DNA of 64,000 nucleotides from assembly GCF_036084755.1 (NCBI RefSeq), contig NZ_CP107968.1, positions 6,100,501-6,164,500 of the forward strand, given 5' to 3'. The notes beneath the pieces were generated by a model that was not told the origin of the DNA, ran no database searches, and saw nothing but the letters and a program-made list of their open reading frames with translations. This DNA comes from Streptomyces sp. NBC_00370 (GTDB lineage: Bacteria; Actinomycetota; Actinomycetes; Streptomycetales; Streptomycetaceae). Shown here in pieces: positions 35,661-45,145 of the stretch. Made by a program: the position numbers and the translations under genes. The stretch's first letter is position 1. Each line of letters begins with the position of its first letter.

Positions 35661-36844
35661 CCGGCCCGTAGGACGTTGATGGCTCCCACCGTGTCGGCGT
35701 GCGCACGGTGGCCGCAGGAGACACAGACAAAGGTCTCCCGGGTGGGCCGGTTCTCCTTCGCGGTGTGCCCGCACCGGGGGCAGTGCCTGGAGGTGTTGCG
35801 CGGGTCCACGGCGATCACTTCCCGGCCGGCGCTTTCAGCCTTGCTGGTGAGGATCGTCAGGAACACCCCCCAACCGGCGTCGGCGATCGAACGGTTCAGT
35901 GCGCCCTTGGCCGCAGCTCCGTTCGGCAGGAAATCGCCTGCTCGGTGGGGATGCGGTCTGGGTGCGGGAGTCTTGATCATGTTGCTGATCGCGAGATCTT
36001 CGTGCGCGATGACATCGTGCTCACGGACCAGGGCGAGTGCCGTCTTGTGCGCGTGGTCGAGCCGCCGGCGACGCACCTTGCCGTGCAAGGCGGCGACCTT
36101 CTCCACCGCCCGCTGATGGTTGCGGGTGCGCTTGTCCCGGCGTACCCGCGGGAACCTGCTCAGCTTCCGCCGGGCGGTCGTGAGTTTGTCGGCCGCGCGC
36201 CGGCCGTGGCGGGGATTGTCGAGGAAGCCGCCCTGCGAGTCGGCCAGGAAGTGGACGATGCCCAGGTCGATACCGACGGCGCTGCCGGTGACGGGAAGCG
36301 GTTCGGGCCCGGCCCGCTCGGCGGTGAGTACGACGAACCAGCGGCGTCCCTCACGCTTGACCGAGACCGTTCTGATCTTGCCGGTCACGGCACGGTGTTG
36401 ATTGACCTTGACGTGTCCGACGCCTTGGAGACGGATCCGGGTGCCGGGGACGTGCGGAGTGGAATCCCACCGGCAGCCGTCCCCGTCCCGAGGGAACTCG
36501 ACCGTGTCGAACCAGCTGGTGCCCCGGAACCTCGGGTACCCCGGGGTGTCACCGGAGCGGACCCGCCGGAAGAAAGCCCGGAACGCCCGGTCGAGACGGC
36601 GCAGCGTCGCCTGCTGGCTGCTGAAGGACCAGCGGCCCTGACGATCGAGGTCGAAGGCGCGGATGGCCTTGAGCTGAGCGGACTGCGTTCCGTACGTGAT
36701 CGCCGTCTTCGAGACATGCCGGTAGGCGTCACGGCGCTCCTGCAAGGCCCCGTTGTAGAGGGAGCAGTGATCGCGCAGCATCTCACCGAGGGCGATTGCC
36801 TGGCGTGCGGTGGGCCTCATGAGGAACTTGTACGCGCGGATCAT
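35630..36844 (-). CDS. tnpB: RNA-guided endonuclease TnpB family protein
   Basis: A 404-residue TnpB, ancestor family of Cas12. The start MIRAYKFLMRPTARQA is typical. The RuvC-like active site is intact: Asp193 in GIDLGIVHF, Glu282 in IAHEDLAISNM, and Asp384 in HADTVGAINVLRAG. The zinc finger CPRC...CVSC (Cys355, 358, 374, 377) is complete. TnpB nicks DNA next to a transposon motif using a guide RNA read from its own right end and flank. No TnpA is nearby, so movement would need help in trans. No frameshift or stop, so the nuclease may still work. Confidence 0.93.
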   Translation of the reverse strand: MIRAYKFLMRPTARQAIALGEMLRDHCSLYNGALQERRDAYRHVSKTAITYGTQSAQLKAIRAFDLDRQGRWSFSSQQATLRRLDRAFRAFFRRVRSGDTPGYPRFRGTSWFDTVEFPRDGDGCRWDSTPHVPGTRIRLQGVGHVKVNQHRAVTGKIRTVSVKREGRRWFVVLTAERAGPEPLPVTGSAVGIDLGIVHFLADSQGGFLDNPRHGRRAADKLTTARRKLSRFPRVRRDKRTRNHQRAVEKVAALHGKVRRRRLDHAHKTALALVREHDVIAHEDLAISNMIKTPAPRPHPHRAGDFLPNGAAAKGALNRSIADAGWGVFLTILTSKAESAGREVIAVDPRNTSRHCPRCGHTAKENRPTRETFVCVSCGHRAHADTVGAINVLRAGLVRREAESA

Positions 36845-36975
36845 CAGCCCACCCCCTCCGGGTCGGCGGTGATTTTACCGGTGCGCCGTCCGCCGAATGC
36901 CGGTCCCGCCAAGCCGGAGAGCAGTCGCAAAGGCGGCCCGACCAGAAGACGGGAATTCCCTGCGAAGATCGGAGG

Positions 36976-38205
36976 ATGGAAATCGTCATCCTTGTTGTAG
37001 TCATCGCTCTGGTCGCGGTCGGCGCGATCGGCGCGCTGGTGGTGGGCAGCCGCAGGAAGAAGAAGCAGCTGCCGCCATCGGCACCGTCGTCGACGCCGAC
37101 CATCACTGCTCCGCCCGCCGAGCCGCATGTCGGCGACGAGGCGGAGACGCCGCGGGACGAGTCCCGTCGCACCATCGAGGAGGTCGGCCTTCCCGGGGCC
37201 GACGAGGCTGTCGGGTCGCCGGTGGCCGTCGAGGACCCGGTGGTGGCCGAGCCGCCCGTCCGGGAACTGGATGTGCCCGAGCCCACCGCCGGCCGGCTGA
37301 TCCGGCTGCGCGCCAGGCTCGCCCGTTCGCAGAACACGCTCGGCAAGGGGCTGCTCACGCTGCTGTCGCGCGAGCACCTCGACGAGGAGACCTGGGAGGA
37401 GATCGAGGACACCCTGCTCACCGCGGACGTCGGTGTCGCGCCGACCCAGGAGCTGGTCGAGCGGCTCCGTGAGCGGGTGCGGGTCCTCGGTACGCGTACG
37501 CCCGAGGAGCTGCGCTCCCTGCTCCGGGAGGAGCTGGTGACACTGCTCGGTACGGACTTCGACCGGGCCGTGAAGACGGAGAGCGGCCTGGACACGCCCG
37601 CCGTCGTGATGGTCGTCGGGGTCAACGGCACCGGCAAGACCACCACGACCGGCAAGCTGGCGCGGGTGCTGGTGGCCGACGGGCGGTCCGTCGTGCTCGG
37701 CGCCGCCGACACCTTCCGTGCCGCCGCCGCCGATCAGCTCCAGACCTGGGGCGAGCGGGTCGGCGCGCGTACGGTGCGCGGGCCCGAGGGCGGTGACCCC
37801 GCCTCGGTCGCGTTCGACGCGGTCAAGGAGGGCATCGCCGAGGGCGCGGACGTCGTGCTGATCGACACGGCGGGACGGCTGCACACCAAGACCGGTCTCA
37901 TGGACGAGCTGGGCAAGGTCAAGCGGGTCGTCGAGAAGCACGGTCCGCTGGACGAGGTGCTGCTCGTGCTGGACGCGACCACCGGGCAGAACGGTCTCGT
38001 GCAGGCCCGGGTCTTCGCCGAGGTCGTGGACATCACCGGCATCGTGCTGACCAAGCTGGACGGTACGGCCAAGGGCGGCATCGTGATCGCGGTCCAGCGC
38101 GAGCTGGGCGTGCCGGTCAAGCTGATCGGTCTGGGCGAGGGCGCCGACGATCTCGCACCGTTCGAGCCGGGCGCATTCGTGGACGCCCTGATCGGCGACG
38201 CGTAG
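36976..38205 (+). CDS. ftsY: Signal recognition particle receptor FtsY
   Basis: A 409-residue SRP receptor GTPase. Unlike E. coli FtsY it begins with a membrane segment (residues 3-24, IVILVVVIALVAVGAIGALVVG), as in other actinobacteria, then a Pro/Glu-rich linker. The NG domain starts near residue 110, with G1 GVNGTGKTTTTGKL, DTAGRLHTKTGLMDELGKV and TKLDGTAKGG. It works with Ffh, encoded 8 kb downstream, to deliver ribosomes to SecYEG. The TnpB insertion lies just upstream and may have displaced its promoter. Confidence 0.96.
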   Translation: MEIVILVVVIALVAVGAIGALVVGSRRKKKQLPPSAPSSTPTITAPPAEPHVGDEAETPRDESRRTIEEVGLPGADEAVGSPVAVEDPVVAEPPVRELDVPEPTAGRLIRLRARLARSQNTLGKGLLTLLSREHLDEETWEEIEDTLLTADVGVAPTQELVERLRERVRVLGTRTPEELRSLLREELVTLLGTDFDRAVKTESGLDTPAVVMVVGVNGTGKTTTTGKLARVLVADGRSVVLGAADTFRAAAADQLQTWGERVGARTVRGPEGGDPASVAFDAVKEGIAEGADVVLIDTAGRLHTKTGLMDELGKVKRVVEKHGPLDEVLLVLDATTGQNGLVQARVFAEVVDITGIVLTKLDGTAKGGIVIAVQRELGVPVKLIGLGEGADDLAPFEPGAFVDALIGDA

Positions 38206-38274
38206 CCGTTCCGGCGGGGGTGCGGCCGCCGCCGCACCCCCCGGCGCCGCTCGCGCCGCTTCTCCTGCCGCCGC

Positions 38275-38886
38275 TCACGCCTCCGTCGAGCGGTGGCAGA
38301 TGTACGCCAGGGTCCCCAGCACCAGCCGCGCCTGCGGAGGTTCCGCCGCGGTGTCCAGACACGGCGGGCGCAGCCAGCGGACCCCGGGGGTGGGCGGTGC
38401 GGTGACGAAGCTGCCGCGGCCGTGGGCGACGAGGTCGAGATTCGCGTCGTCCCAGCCCATGCGGTAGAGCAGTTCGGGCAGTTCGGCGCAGGCGCCGGGG
38501 GCCACGAAGAAGTGCGCGCGGCCCGTCGCCGTCGCCATCACGGGTCCCAGCGGCAGCCCCATGCGCTCCAGCCGGACCAGCGCCCTGCTGCCCGCCGGCT
38601 GTGCGACGTCGATGATGTCGAACGTACGGCCCACCGGCAGCAGGACGGCCGCGCCCGGCGCGTGCGACCAGGCCCGCGCCACCTCGGCCAGCGTGGAGCC
38701 CGCCGGGATCTCGGCTGCCGTGTCCGTCCCGGCGCCGCCGACGCGGCCGCCGGCAGTCACGCCCGGGGCCACGTCCCAGCCCCATAGTCCCGTGTACTCC
38801 GCCACCGCGGTGCACTCTGTGCTGCGGCGGCGCGCGCCGGACCGCATCTCCCGGATGTCCCGGATTCCGCCGATCGTGAAGCCCAT
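38275..38886 (-). CDS. Prim-pol N-terminal-domain-like protein
   Basis: A 203-residue protein similar to the short Streptomyces proteins assigned to the bifunctional DNA primase/polymerase N-terminal family. Recognisable parts are MGFTIGGIRDIREMRSGARRR, STECTAVAEYTGLWGWDV, GAAVLLPVGRTFDIIDV, GRAHFFVAPGA and LLYRMGWDDANLDLVAHG. From memory, relatives have a CSCG-type cysteine cluster after the GWDV motif; here that place reads APGVTAGGRVGGAGTD and has no Cys. The catalytic state is doubtful. Convergent with ftsY and divergent from nsdA. Confidence 0.75.
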   Translation of the reverse strand: MGFTIGGIRDIREMRSGARRRSTECTAVAEYTGLWGWDVAPGVTAGGRVGGAGTDTAAEIPAGSTLAEVARAWSHAPGAAVLLPVGRTFDIIDVAQPAGSRALVRLERMGLPLGPVMATATGRAHFFVAPGACAELPELLYRMGWDDANLDLVAHGRGSFVTAPPTPGVRWLRPPCLDTAAEPPQARLVLGTLAYICHRSTEA

Positions 38887-39312
38887 GCCCCCTCCAACGG
38901 GTCGAGTGCACCGGTGGTTACGACTCGCAGTCTGCCTGTGACTCTCTGTCGTCATCGGGTCGCTTCGGCGGCGCGTGGAGGCATCGAGGGTGGTGCGGAG
39001 GTGATTTCCGCGCCCCGGCGTGCGACGCTCCGCCGTCGTGACTGTTGCCTGTCAAGTGAATCGCGCCCGGCCGCAGGTGAGTTCATTCGAAGGGGTGGCG
39101 AATGGTGGCGTTTGTTGAATCCCCCTCGCTAGAGGGGTGATCGTAGGATTACTTTCAGTGCACGAACCTCGGGGAGAGCGTGTTCGCGGGTATGCCGGAG
39201 GCATCTCGGTTTCCTGTTCGAAGGGGTGCAACCTCCGGACAGCCGATGGCAACTCAGGGCATTCTGGCAGTGGTTCGCGCGACAGGTGGTTTCAGCGGAT
39301 GGGGGCGTTCCA
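38887..39312. promoter_or_regulatory. Divergent control region between the prim-pol-like gene and nsdA
   Basis: About 425 bases without a supported gene. The 12-mer TTCGAAGGGGTG occurs twice in the same orientation (39086-39097 and 39217-39228, 131 bases apart). Between them is a perfect hairpin CCCCTC-GCTA-GAGGGG at 39122-39137. These could be regulator sites for nsdA. No confident -35/-10 pair was found. Confidence 0.45.
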
Positions 39313-40785
39313 GTGGGTGGCAGCGGCACAGACGGCACGGACACCGGCAAGCGCTCGAACGGGCAGCTGGGCTCGTGGTTCGTGCGCAGCGCCTGGTCGA
39401 AGGGCGAACTCGCGCGCCAAGTCAACCGCAAGGCACGCGAGATGGGCGCGCACCACATCAGCACCGACACGTCGCGGGTCAGACGCTGGCTGGACGGCGA
39501 GCAGCCGCGCGAACCCATCCCGCGCATCCTCTCCGAGCTGTTCTCCGAGCGCTTCGGCACCGTCGTGACCGTCGAGGACCTGGGCCTGCGGACCGCCCAC
39601 CAGTCGCCTTCGGTCTCCGGGGTCGACCTGCCCTGGGCCGGGCCGCAGACCGTGGCGCTGCTCAGCGAGTTCTCCCGCAGCGACCTGATGCTGGCGCGGC
39701 GCGGCTTCCTCGGCTCCTCGCTGGCGCTGGCGGCGGGCCCCGCGCTCGTCGAGCCGATGCAGCGCTGGCTGGTGCCGGGCCCCGCGGGGGAGGCGGAGAA
39801 GCCGGCGCCCCCGGCCGAGCAGCGCCCTTCGCGGCTCTCCAAGCCCGAGTTGGAACTGCTGGAGTCCACCACGGCGATGTTCCGGCTGTGGGACGCGCAG
39901 TGCGGCGGCGGGCTGCGGCGCAAGGCGGTCGTCGGCCAACTCCACGAGGTGACCGACCTGCTGCAGGAGCCGCAGCCGGAGGCGACGTCGAAGCGGCTGT
40001 TCACCTGCGCCGCCGAACTGGCCGAGCTGGCCGGCTGGATGAGTTACGACGTCGGCCTCCAGCCCAACGCGCAGAAGTACTTCGTCCTCGCGCTGCACGC
40101 GGCGAAGGAGGCCGGCGACAAGCCGCTCGGCTCGTACGTCCTGTCGTCGATGAGCCGTCAGATGATCCATCTCGGCCGTCCTGACGACGCGTTGGAGCTC
40201 GTCCATCTCGCGCAGTACGGCAGCAGGGACTGTGCGACGCCGCGCACCCAGGCGATGCTCTACGCGATGGAGGCGCGCGCCTACGCCAACATGGGCCAGC
40301 CCAGCAAGTGCAAGCGCGCCGCGCGGATGGCGGAGGAGACCTTCGCCGACGCGGGCGGCGACGGCGAGCGGGAGCCCGACTGGATCCGGTTCTTCTCCGA
40401 GGCGGAGCTGAACGCGGAGAACGCCCATTCGTACCGTGACCTGGCATATGTGGCGGGTCGCAGCCCCACGTACGCGTCCCTCGCCGAGCCGGTCATGGAG
40501 CGCGCCGTCGAGCTGTTCGCCAAGGACGACGACCATCAACGGTCATACGCTCTTAACCTGATTGGCATGGCGACCGTGCATCTGCTCAAGAAGGAGCCCG
40601 AGCAGTCGGCGGCCCTGGGCCGGCAGGCGCTCGACATCGCCTGCAAAGTCCGCTCGGAACGGGTGAACACCCGGCTGCGCAAGACCGTATATACAGCTGC
40701 CAGGGATTTCGGCGGCGTGGCCGAGGTCACCGAGCTCACGGACGAACTGAACGCGCAGCTTCCGGAAAGTGCGGAAGCCGTCTGA
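39313..40785 (+). CDS. nsdA: NsdA, negative regulator of differentiation and antibiotic production
   Basis: A 490-residue regulator. It has a short helical N-terminal domain (WFVRSAWSKGELARQVNRKAREMG, then HISTDTSRVRRWLDGEQPREPIP) resembling a lambda-type DNA-binding helix set, an apolar segment near residue 140, and TPR-like helical repeats to the end (QKYFVLALHAAKEAGDKP, then LGRPDDALELVHLAQYG). NsdA represses sporulation and antibiotic synthesis in S. coelicolor. The GTG at 39313 after GGGGGC is preferred. The frame is open to 39226, but third-position G/C is low there, and S. coelicolor NsdA is close to 500 residues. Confidence 0.88.
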   Translation: MGGSGTDGTDTGKRSNGQLGSWFVRSAWSKGELARQVNRKAREMGAHHISTDTSRVRRWLDGEQPREPIPRILSELFSERFGTVVTVEDLGLRTAHQSPSVSGVDLPWAGPQTVALLSEFSRSDLMLARRGFLGSSLALAAGPALVEPMQRWLVPGPAGEAEKPAPPAEQRPSRLSKPELELLESTTAMFRLWDAQCGGGLRRKAVVGQLHEVTDLLQEPQPEATSKRLFTCAAELAELAGWMSYDVGLQPNAQKYFVLALHAAKEAGDKPLGSYVLSSMSRQMIHLGRPDDALELVHLAQYGSRDCATPRTQAMLYAMEARAYANMGQPSKCKRAARMAEETFADAGGDGEREPDWIRFFSEAELNAENAHSYRDLAYVAGRSPTYASLAEPVMERAVELFAKDDDHQRSYALNLIGMATVHLLKKEPEQSAALGRQALDIACKVRSERVNTRLRKTVYTAARDFGGVAEVTELTDELNAQLPESAEAV

Positions 40786-40899
40786 AAAGCTCCGGCCGCG
40801 GCGCTCACCCCGTACAGCCCGACACGGCTCCCCCGCCGCCAGGACCGCAGGGTGGGTACCGCGGCCGGTTCATCTGCCCGTAACACAGAGGTTGCCTTC

Positions 40900-40937
40900 G
40901 TCACTGTCGTGAAACATCGAGCGGCACTGGCCGAAAC
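40900..40937 (+). promoter_or_regulatory. GlnR box upstream of amtB
   Basis: GTCAC-n6-GAAAC-n6-CGGCA-n6-GAAAC matches the actinomycete GlnR site (two a/b half-site pairs, 22-base period) with only the second a-site degenerate. It lies 86 bases before the amtB start. A further GTAAC at 40880-40884 may extend it. It implies induction of amtB-glnK-glnD by GlnR on nitrogen limitation. Confidence 0.8.
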
Positions 40938-41023
40938 CACCCTGGGCGATTCTCCTCAACACAGTCGGCCCACACCTCCCACACTCGGCAGGGGCCGTAC
41001 CGACTCGCGAGGAGACGCCGGCC

Positions 41024-42300
<1,277 letters not shown>

Positions 42301-42304
<4 letters not shown>

Positions 42305-42639
42305 AGCTCATCACCGCAGTCGTGAAGCCACACCGGCTGGACGAGATCAAGGAGGCCCTGCAGGCCTTCGGCGTCCAGGGGCTCACGGTCACGGAAGCCA
42401 GCGGGTACGGCAGGCAGCGCGGCCACACGGAGGTCTACCGCGGTGCGGAGTACACCGTCGATCTCGTACCGAAGATCCGCGTCGAGGTGCTCGTCGGTGA
42501 CGACGACGCCGAGGAACTGCTCGAAGTCATCGTGAAGGCCGCACGTACGGGCAAGATCGGTGACGGCAAGGTCTGGAGCGTGCCGGTGGAGACGGCCATC
42601 CGGGTACGTACCGGCGAACGCGGTCCCGATGCCCTCTGA
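42301..42639 (+). CDS. glnK: Nitrogen regulatory protein PII
   Basis: A 112-residue PII trimer protein. The T-loop is GRQRGHTEVYRGAEYTVDLVPK with Tyr51, adenylylated rather than uridylylated in Streptomyces, and the C-terminal nucleotide loop TGKIGDGKVWSVPVETAIRVRTGERG is complete. It binds AmtB and closes it when nitrogen is ample. The ATGA junction with amtB shows translational coupling; glnD follows with an 11-base overlap. Confidence 0.97.
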
Positions 42640-45049
42640 GGCACCGGAAACCGCTGGACCCAGCGGCTATGCGGCGGCCCGGCTGCGTCTTCTCCAGGAG
42701 AAGACGCAGTCCGGGCCGCCGCGCCGGGCCGCGCTCGCCCAACTGACCGACGACTGGCTGAACGCGCTCTTCACCACCGCCGCCAGGGAAACCGGCGCAC
42801 GGGGCGTCGCGCTCGTCGCCGTCGGCGGCTACGGCCGCGGCGAACTCTCCCCGCGCAGCGACCTCGACCTGCTGCTCCTGCACGACGGCAGCGCCGAGTC
42901 GGTGGCCGCGCTCGCCGACCGGATCTGGTACCCGGTCTGGGACCTCGGGCTCGCCCTCGACCACTCCGTACGCACCCCCGCCGAAGCGCGCAAGACCGCC
43001 GGCGAGGACCTCAAGGTGCAGCTCGGACTGCTCGACGCCCGCCATGTGGCCGGCGATCTCGGCCTGCTCACCAAGCTCCGCACCACCGTCTTCGCCGACT
43101 GGCGCAACCACGCCGCCAAACGCCTCCCCGAACTCGACGAGCTGTGCCGTGAGCGCGCCGAACGCCAGGGCGAGCTGCAGTACCTGCTGGAGCCCGACCT
43201 CAAGGAGGCCCGCGGCGGGCTGCGCGACGCCACAGCGCTGCGCGCCGTGGCCGCTTCCTGGCTCGCCGACGCCCCGCGCGAGGGCCTGGACGGCGCCCGC
43301 CGCCGGCTGCTCGACGCCCGCGACGCCCTCCACCTGACCACGGGACGCGCCACCGACCGACTCGCCCTCCAGGAGCAGGACCCCGTCGCCGCCGAACTCG
43401 GCCTCCTCGACGCCGACGTACTGCTGCGCCAGGTCTACGAGGCGGCGCGCACCATCTCGTACGCCTCAGACGTCACCTGGCGCGAGGTCAACCGCGTCCT
43501 GCGCGCCCGTTCCGTACGGCCCCGGCTGCGCGCCATGCTCGGCGGCAAACCGGCACCCGAGCGCAACCCGCTCGCCGACGGTGTCGTGGAGCAGGACGGC
43601 GAAGCCGTCCTCGCCCTCGCCGCCCGGCCCGAGCGCGACCCCGTGCTGCCCCTGCGGGCAGCCGCGGCGGCGGCCCAGGCCGGCCTCCCGATCTCGCTGC
43701 ACGCCGTACGGCGGCTCGCGGCCGCCTCGAAGCCGCTGCCCTCGCCCTGGCCCGCCGAGGCCCGCGAGGAGCTGGTGACCCTGCTCGGCGCCGGTGAGTC
43801 GACCATCCCCGTCTGGGAGGCGCTGGAGGCCGAAGGCCTGATCACCCGGCTGCTGCCCGACTGGGAGCGGGTCCGCTGCCGGCCGCAGCGCAACCCCGTC
43901 CACACCTGGACCGTCGACCGGCACCTCGTGGAGGCCGCCGTCCAGGCGTCCGCCATGACCCGCCGCGTCAGCCGCCCCGACCTGCTGCTGATCAGCGCCC
44001 TGCTGCACGACATCGGCAAGGGCTGGCCCGGCGACCACTCCGTGGGCGGCGAGGCCATCGCCCGCGACATAGCGGCCCGTATCGGCTTCGACGGTGAGGA
44101 CACCGAGGTCATCGCGACCGTCGTACGCCACCACCTGCTGCTCGTGGACACCGCGACCCGGCGCGACCTCGACGACCCGGCGACCGTCAGCGCCGTCGCC
44201 GCCCGGATCGGCTCGATCGGCACCCTGGAGCTGCTGCACGCCCTCACCGAGGCCGACGCGCTCGCCACCGGGCCCGCCGCCTGGTCGTCCTGGCGCGCCG
44301 GACTCGTCACCGATCTCGTCGCCCGCGTCGCCGCCGTACTGACCGGCGAGGCCACACCCGAACCGGAACCCGAGGCGCCCAGCGCCGAACAGGAACGGCT
44401 CGCCGTCGAAGCCCTGCGCACCGGCGAACCTGTCCTGGCCCTGCACGCCCAGACCCCGGAGGAGTCCGAGGAGCCGGAACCCGTCGGCGTCGAACTGCTC
44501 ATCGCCCTGCCCGACCAGCCGGGCGTCCTGCCCGCCGCGGCCGGGGTGCTCGCCCTGCACCGGCTGACCGTACGGGCCGCCGACCTGCGCGCCGTCGAGT
44601 TGCCCACCGACATCGGCGAAGCCTCGGTCCTGCTGCTCAACTGGCGGGTCGCCGCGGCGTACGGCTCGCTCCCGCAGGCCAGCAGGCTCCGCGCCGACCT
44701 GGTGCGCGCCCTGGACGGCTCGCTCGACATCGCCGCCCGGCTCGCCGAACGCGAAGCGGCCTACCCGCGCCGCAGAGGCGTGAAGGCCCCGCCGCCCCGG
44801 GTGCGGGTCGCCCCCGGCAGCTCCCACCGCGCCACGGTCATCGAGGTACGCGCCCAGGACGCCCCCGGGCTGCTGCACCGGATCGGCCACGCGCTGGAGG
44901 AGGCCGCCGTACGGGTGCGCAGCGCGCACGTCTCCACGCTGGGCTCGAACGCCGTCGACACCGTCTACGTCACACGCGAGGACGGCTCACCCCTGCCCGA
45001 ACAGGAGGCCGCGACCCTCGCGAAGGCGCTGGAAGGCGCCCTCGGCTAG
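42629..45049 (+). CDS. glnD: PII nucleotidyltransferase/removing enzyme GlnD
   Basis: An 806-residue bifunctional nitrogen sensor; in Streptomyces it adenylylates PII. The nucleotidyltransferase motif is VGGYGRGELSPRSDLDLLLL (Gly66-Asp80), a helical domain follows, the HD hydrolase motif is LLHDIGKGWPGDHSVGG near residue 458, and two ACT domains lie at the C-terminus (ALPDQPGVLPAAAGVL and AQDAPGLLHRIGHAL) for glutamine sensing. The ATG at 42629 lies inside glnK. amtB-glnK-glnD is thus one tightly coupled operon. Confidence 0.95.
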   Translation: MPSEAPETAGPSGYAAARLRLLQEKTQSGPPRRAALAQLTDDWLNALFTTAARETGARGVALVAVGGYGRGELSPRSDLDLLLLHDGSAESVAALADRIWYPVWDLGLALDHSVRTPAEARKTAGEDLKVQLGLLDARHVAGDLGLLTKLRTTVFADWRNHAAKRLPELDELCRERAERQGELQYLLEPDLKEARGGLRDATALRAVAASWLADAPREGLDGARRRLLDARDALHLTTGRATDRLALQEQDPVAAELGLLDADVLLRQVYEAARTISYASDVTWREVNRVLRARSVRPRLRAMLGGKPAPERNPLADGVVEQDGEAVLALAARPERDPVLPLRAAAAAAQAGLPISLHAVRRLAAASKPLPSPWPAEAREELVTLLGAGESTIPVWEALEAEGLITRLLPDWERVRCRPQRNPVHTWTVDRHLVEAAVQASAMTRRVSRPDLLLISALLHDIGKGWPGDHSVGGEAIARDIAARIGFDGEDTEVIATVVRHHLLLVDTATRRDLDDPATVSAVAARIGSIGTLELLHALTEADALATGPAAWSSWRAGLVTDLVARVAAVLTGEATPEPEPEAPSAEQERLAVEALRTGEPVLALHAQTPEESEEPEPVGVELLIALPDQPGVLPAAAGVLALHRLTVRAADLRAVELPTDIGEASVLLLNWRVAAAYGSLPQASRLRADLVRALDGSLDIAARLAEREAAYPRRRGVKAPPPRVRVAPGSSHRATVIEVRAQDAPGLLHRIGHALEEAAVRVRSAHVSTLGSNAVDTVYVTREDGSPLPEQEAATLAKALEGALG

Positions 45050-45145
45050 TACGGATCCGGTAGCTGAGGCCGGATCGCTTGCCCGGCCGGATACCCTGGA
45101 GGGCGACCTGTCCGCCCGCCCCCGACCTGAGGATTCGCGACCACC

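Larger units (their letters stand above)
35594..36844 (-). mobile_element. TnpB-only insertion (IS200/IS605-IS1341 type)
   Basis: An insertion carrying only tnpB, without tnpA. The right end is recognisable: after the tnpB stop comes a hairpin (CCCTGCCG-CTTT-CGGCGGGG on the minus strand, 35603-35622) and then AGGAGTCAC, ending at 35594, a layout common to IS1341-type ends. The left end could not be fixed. It lies somewhere in the 131 bases between the tnpB start and ftsY. Confidence 0.6.

Noticed and set aside
39226..39312. N-terminal extension of nsdA
   Set aside because: Codons such as CAA, CGA, GCA and TCA are atypical, pointing to upstream non-coding DNA.
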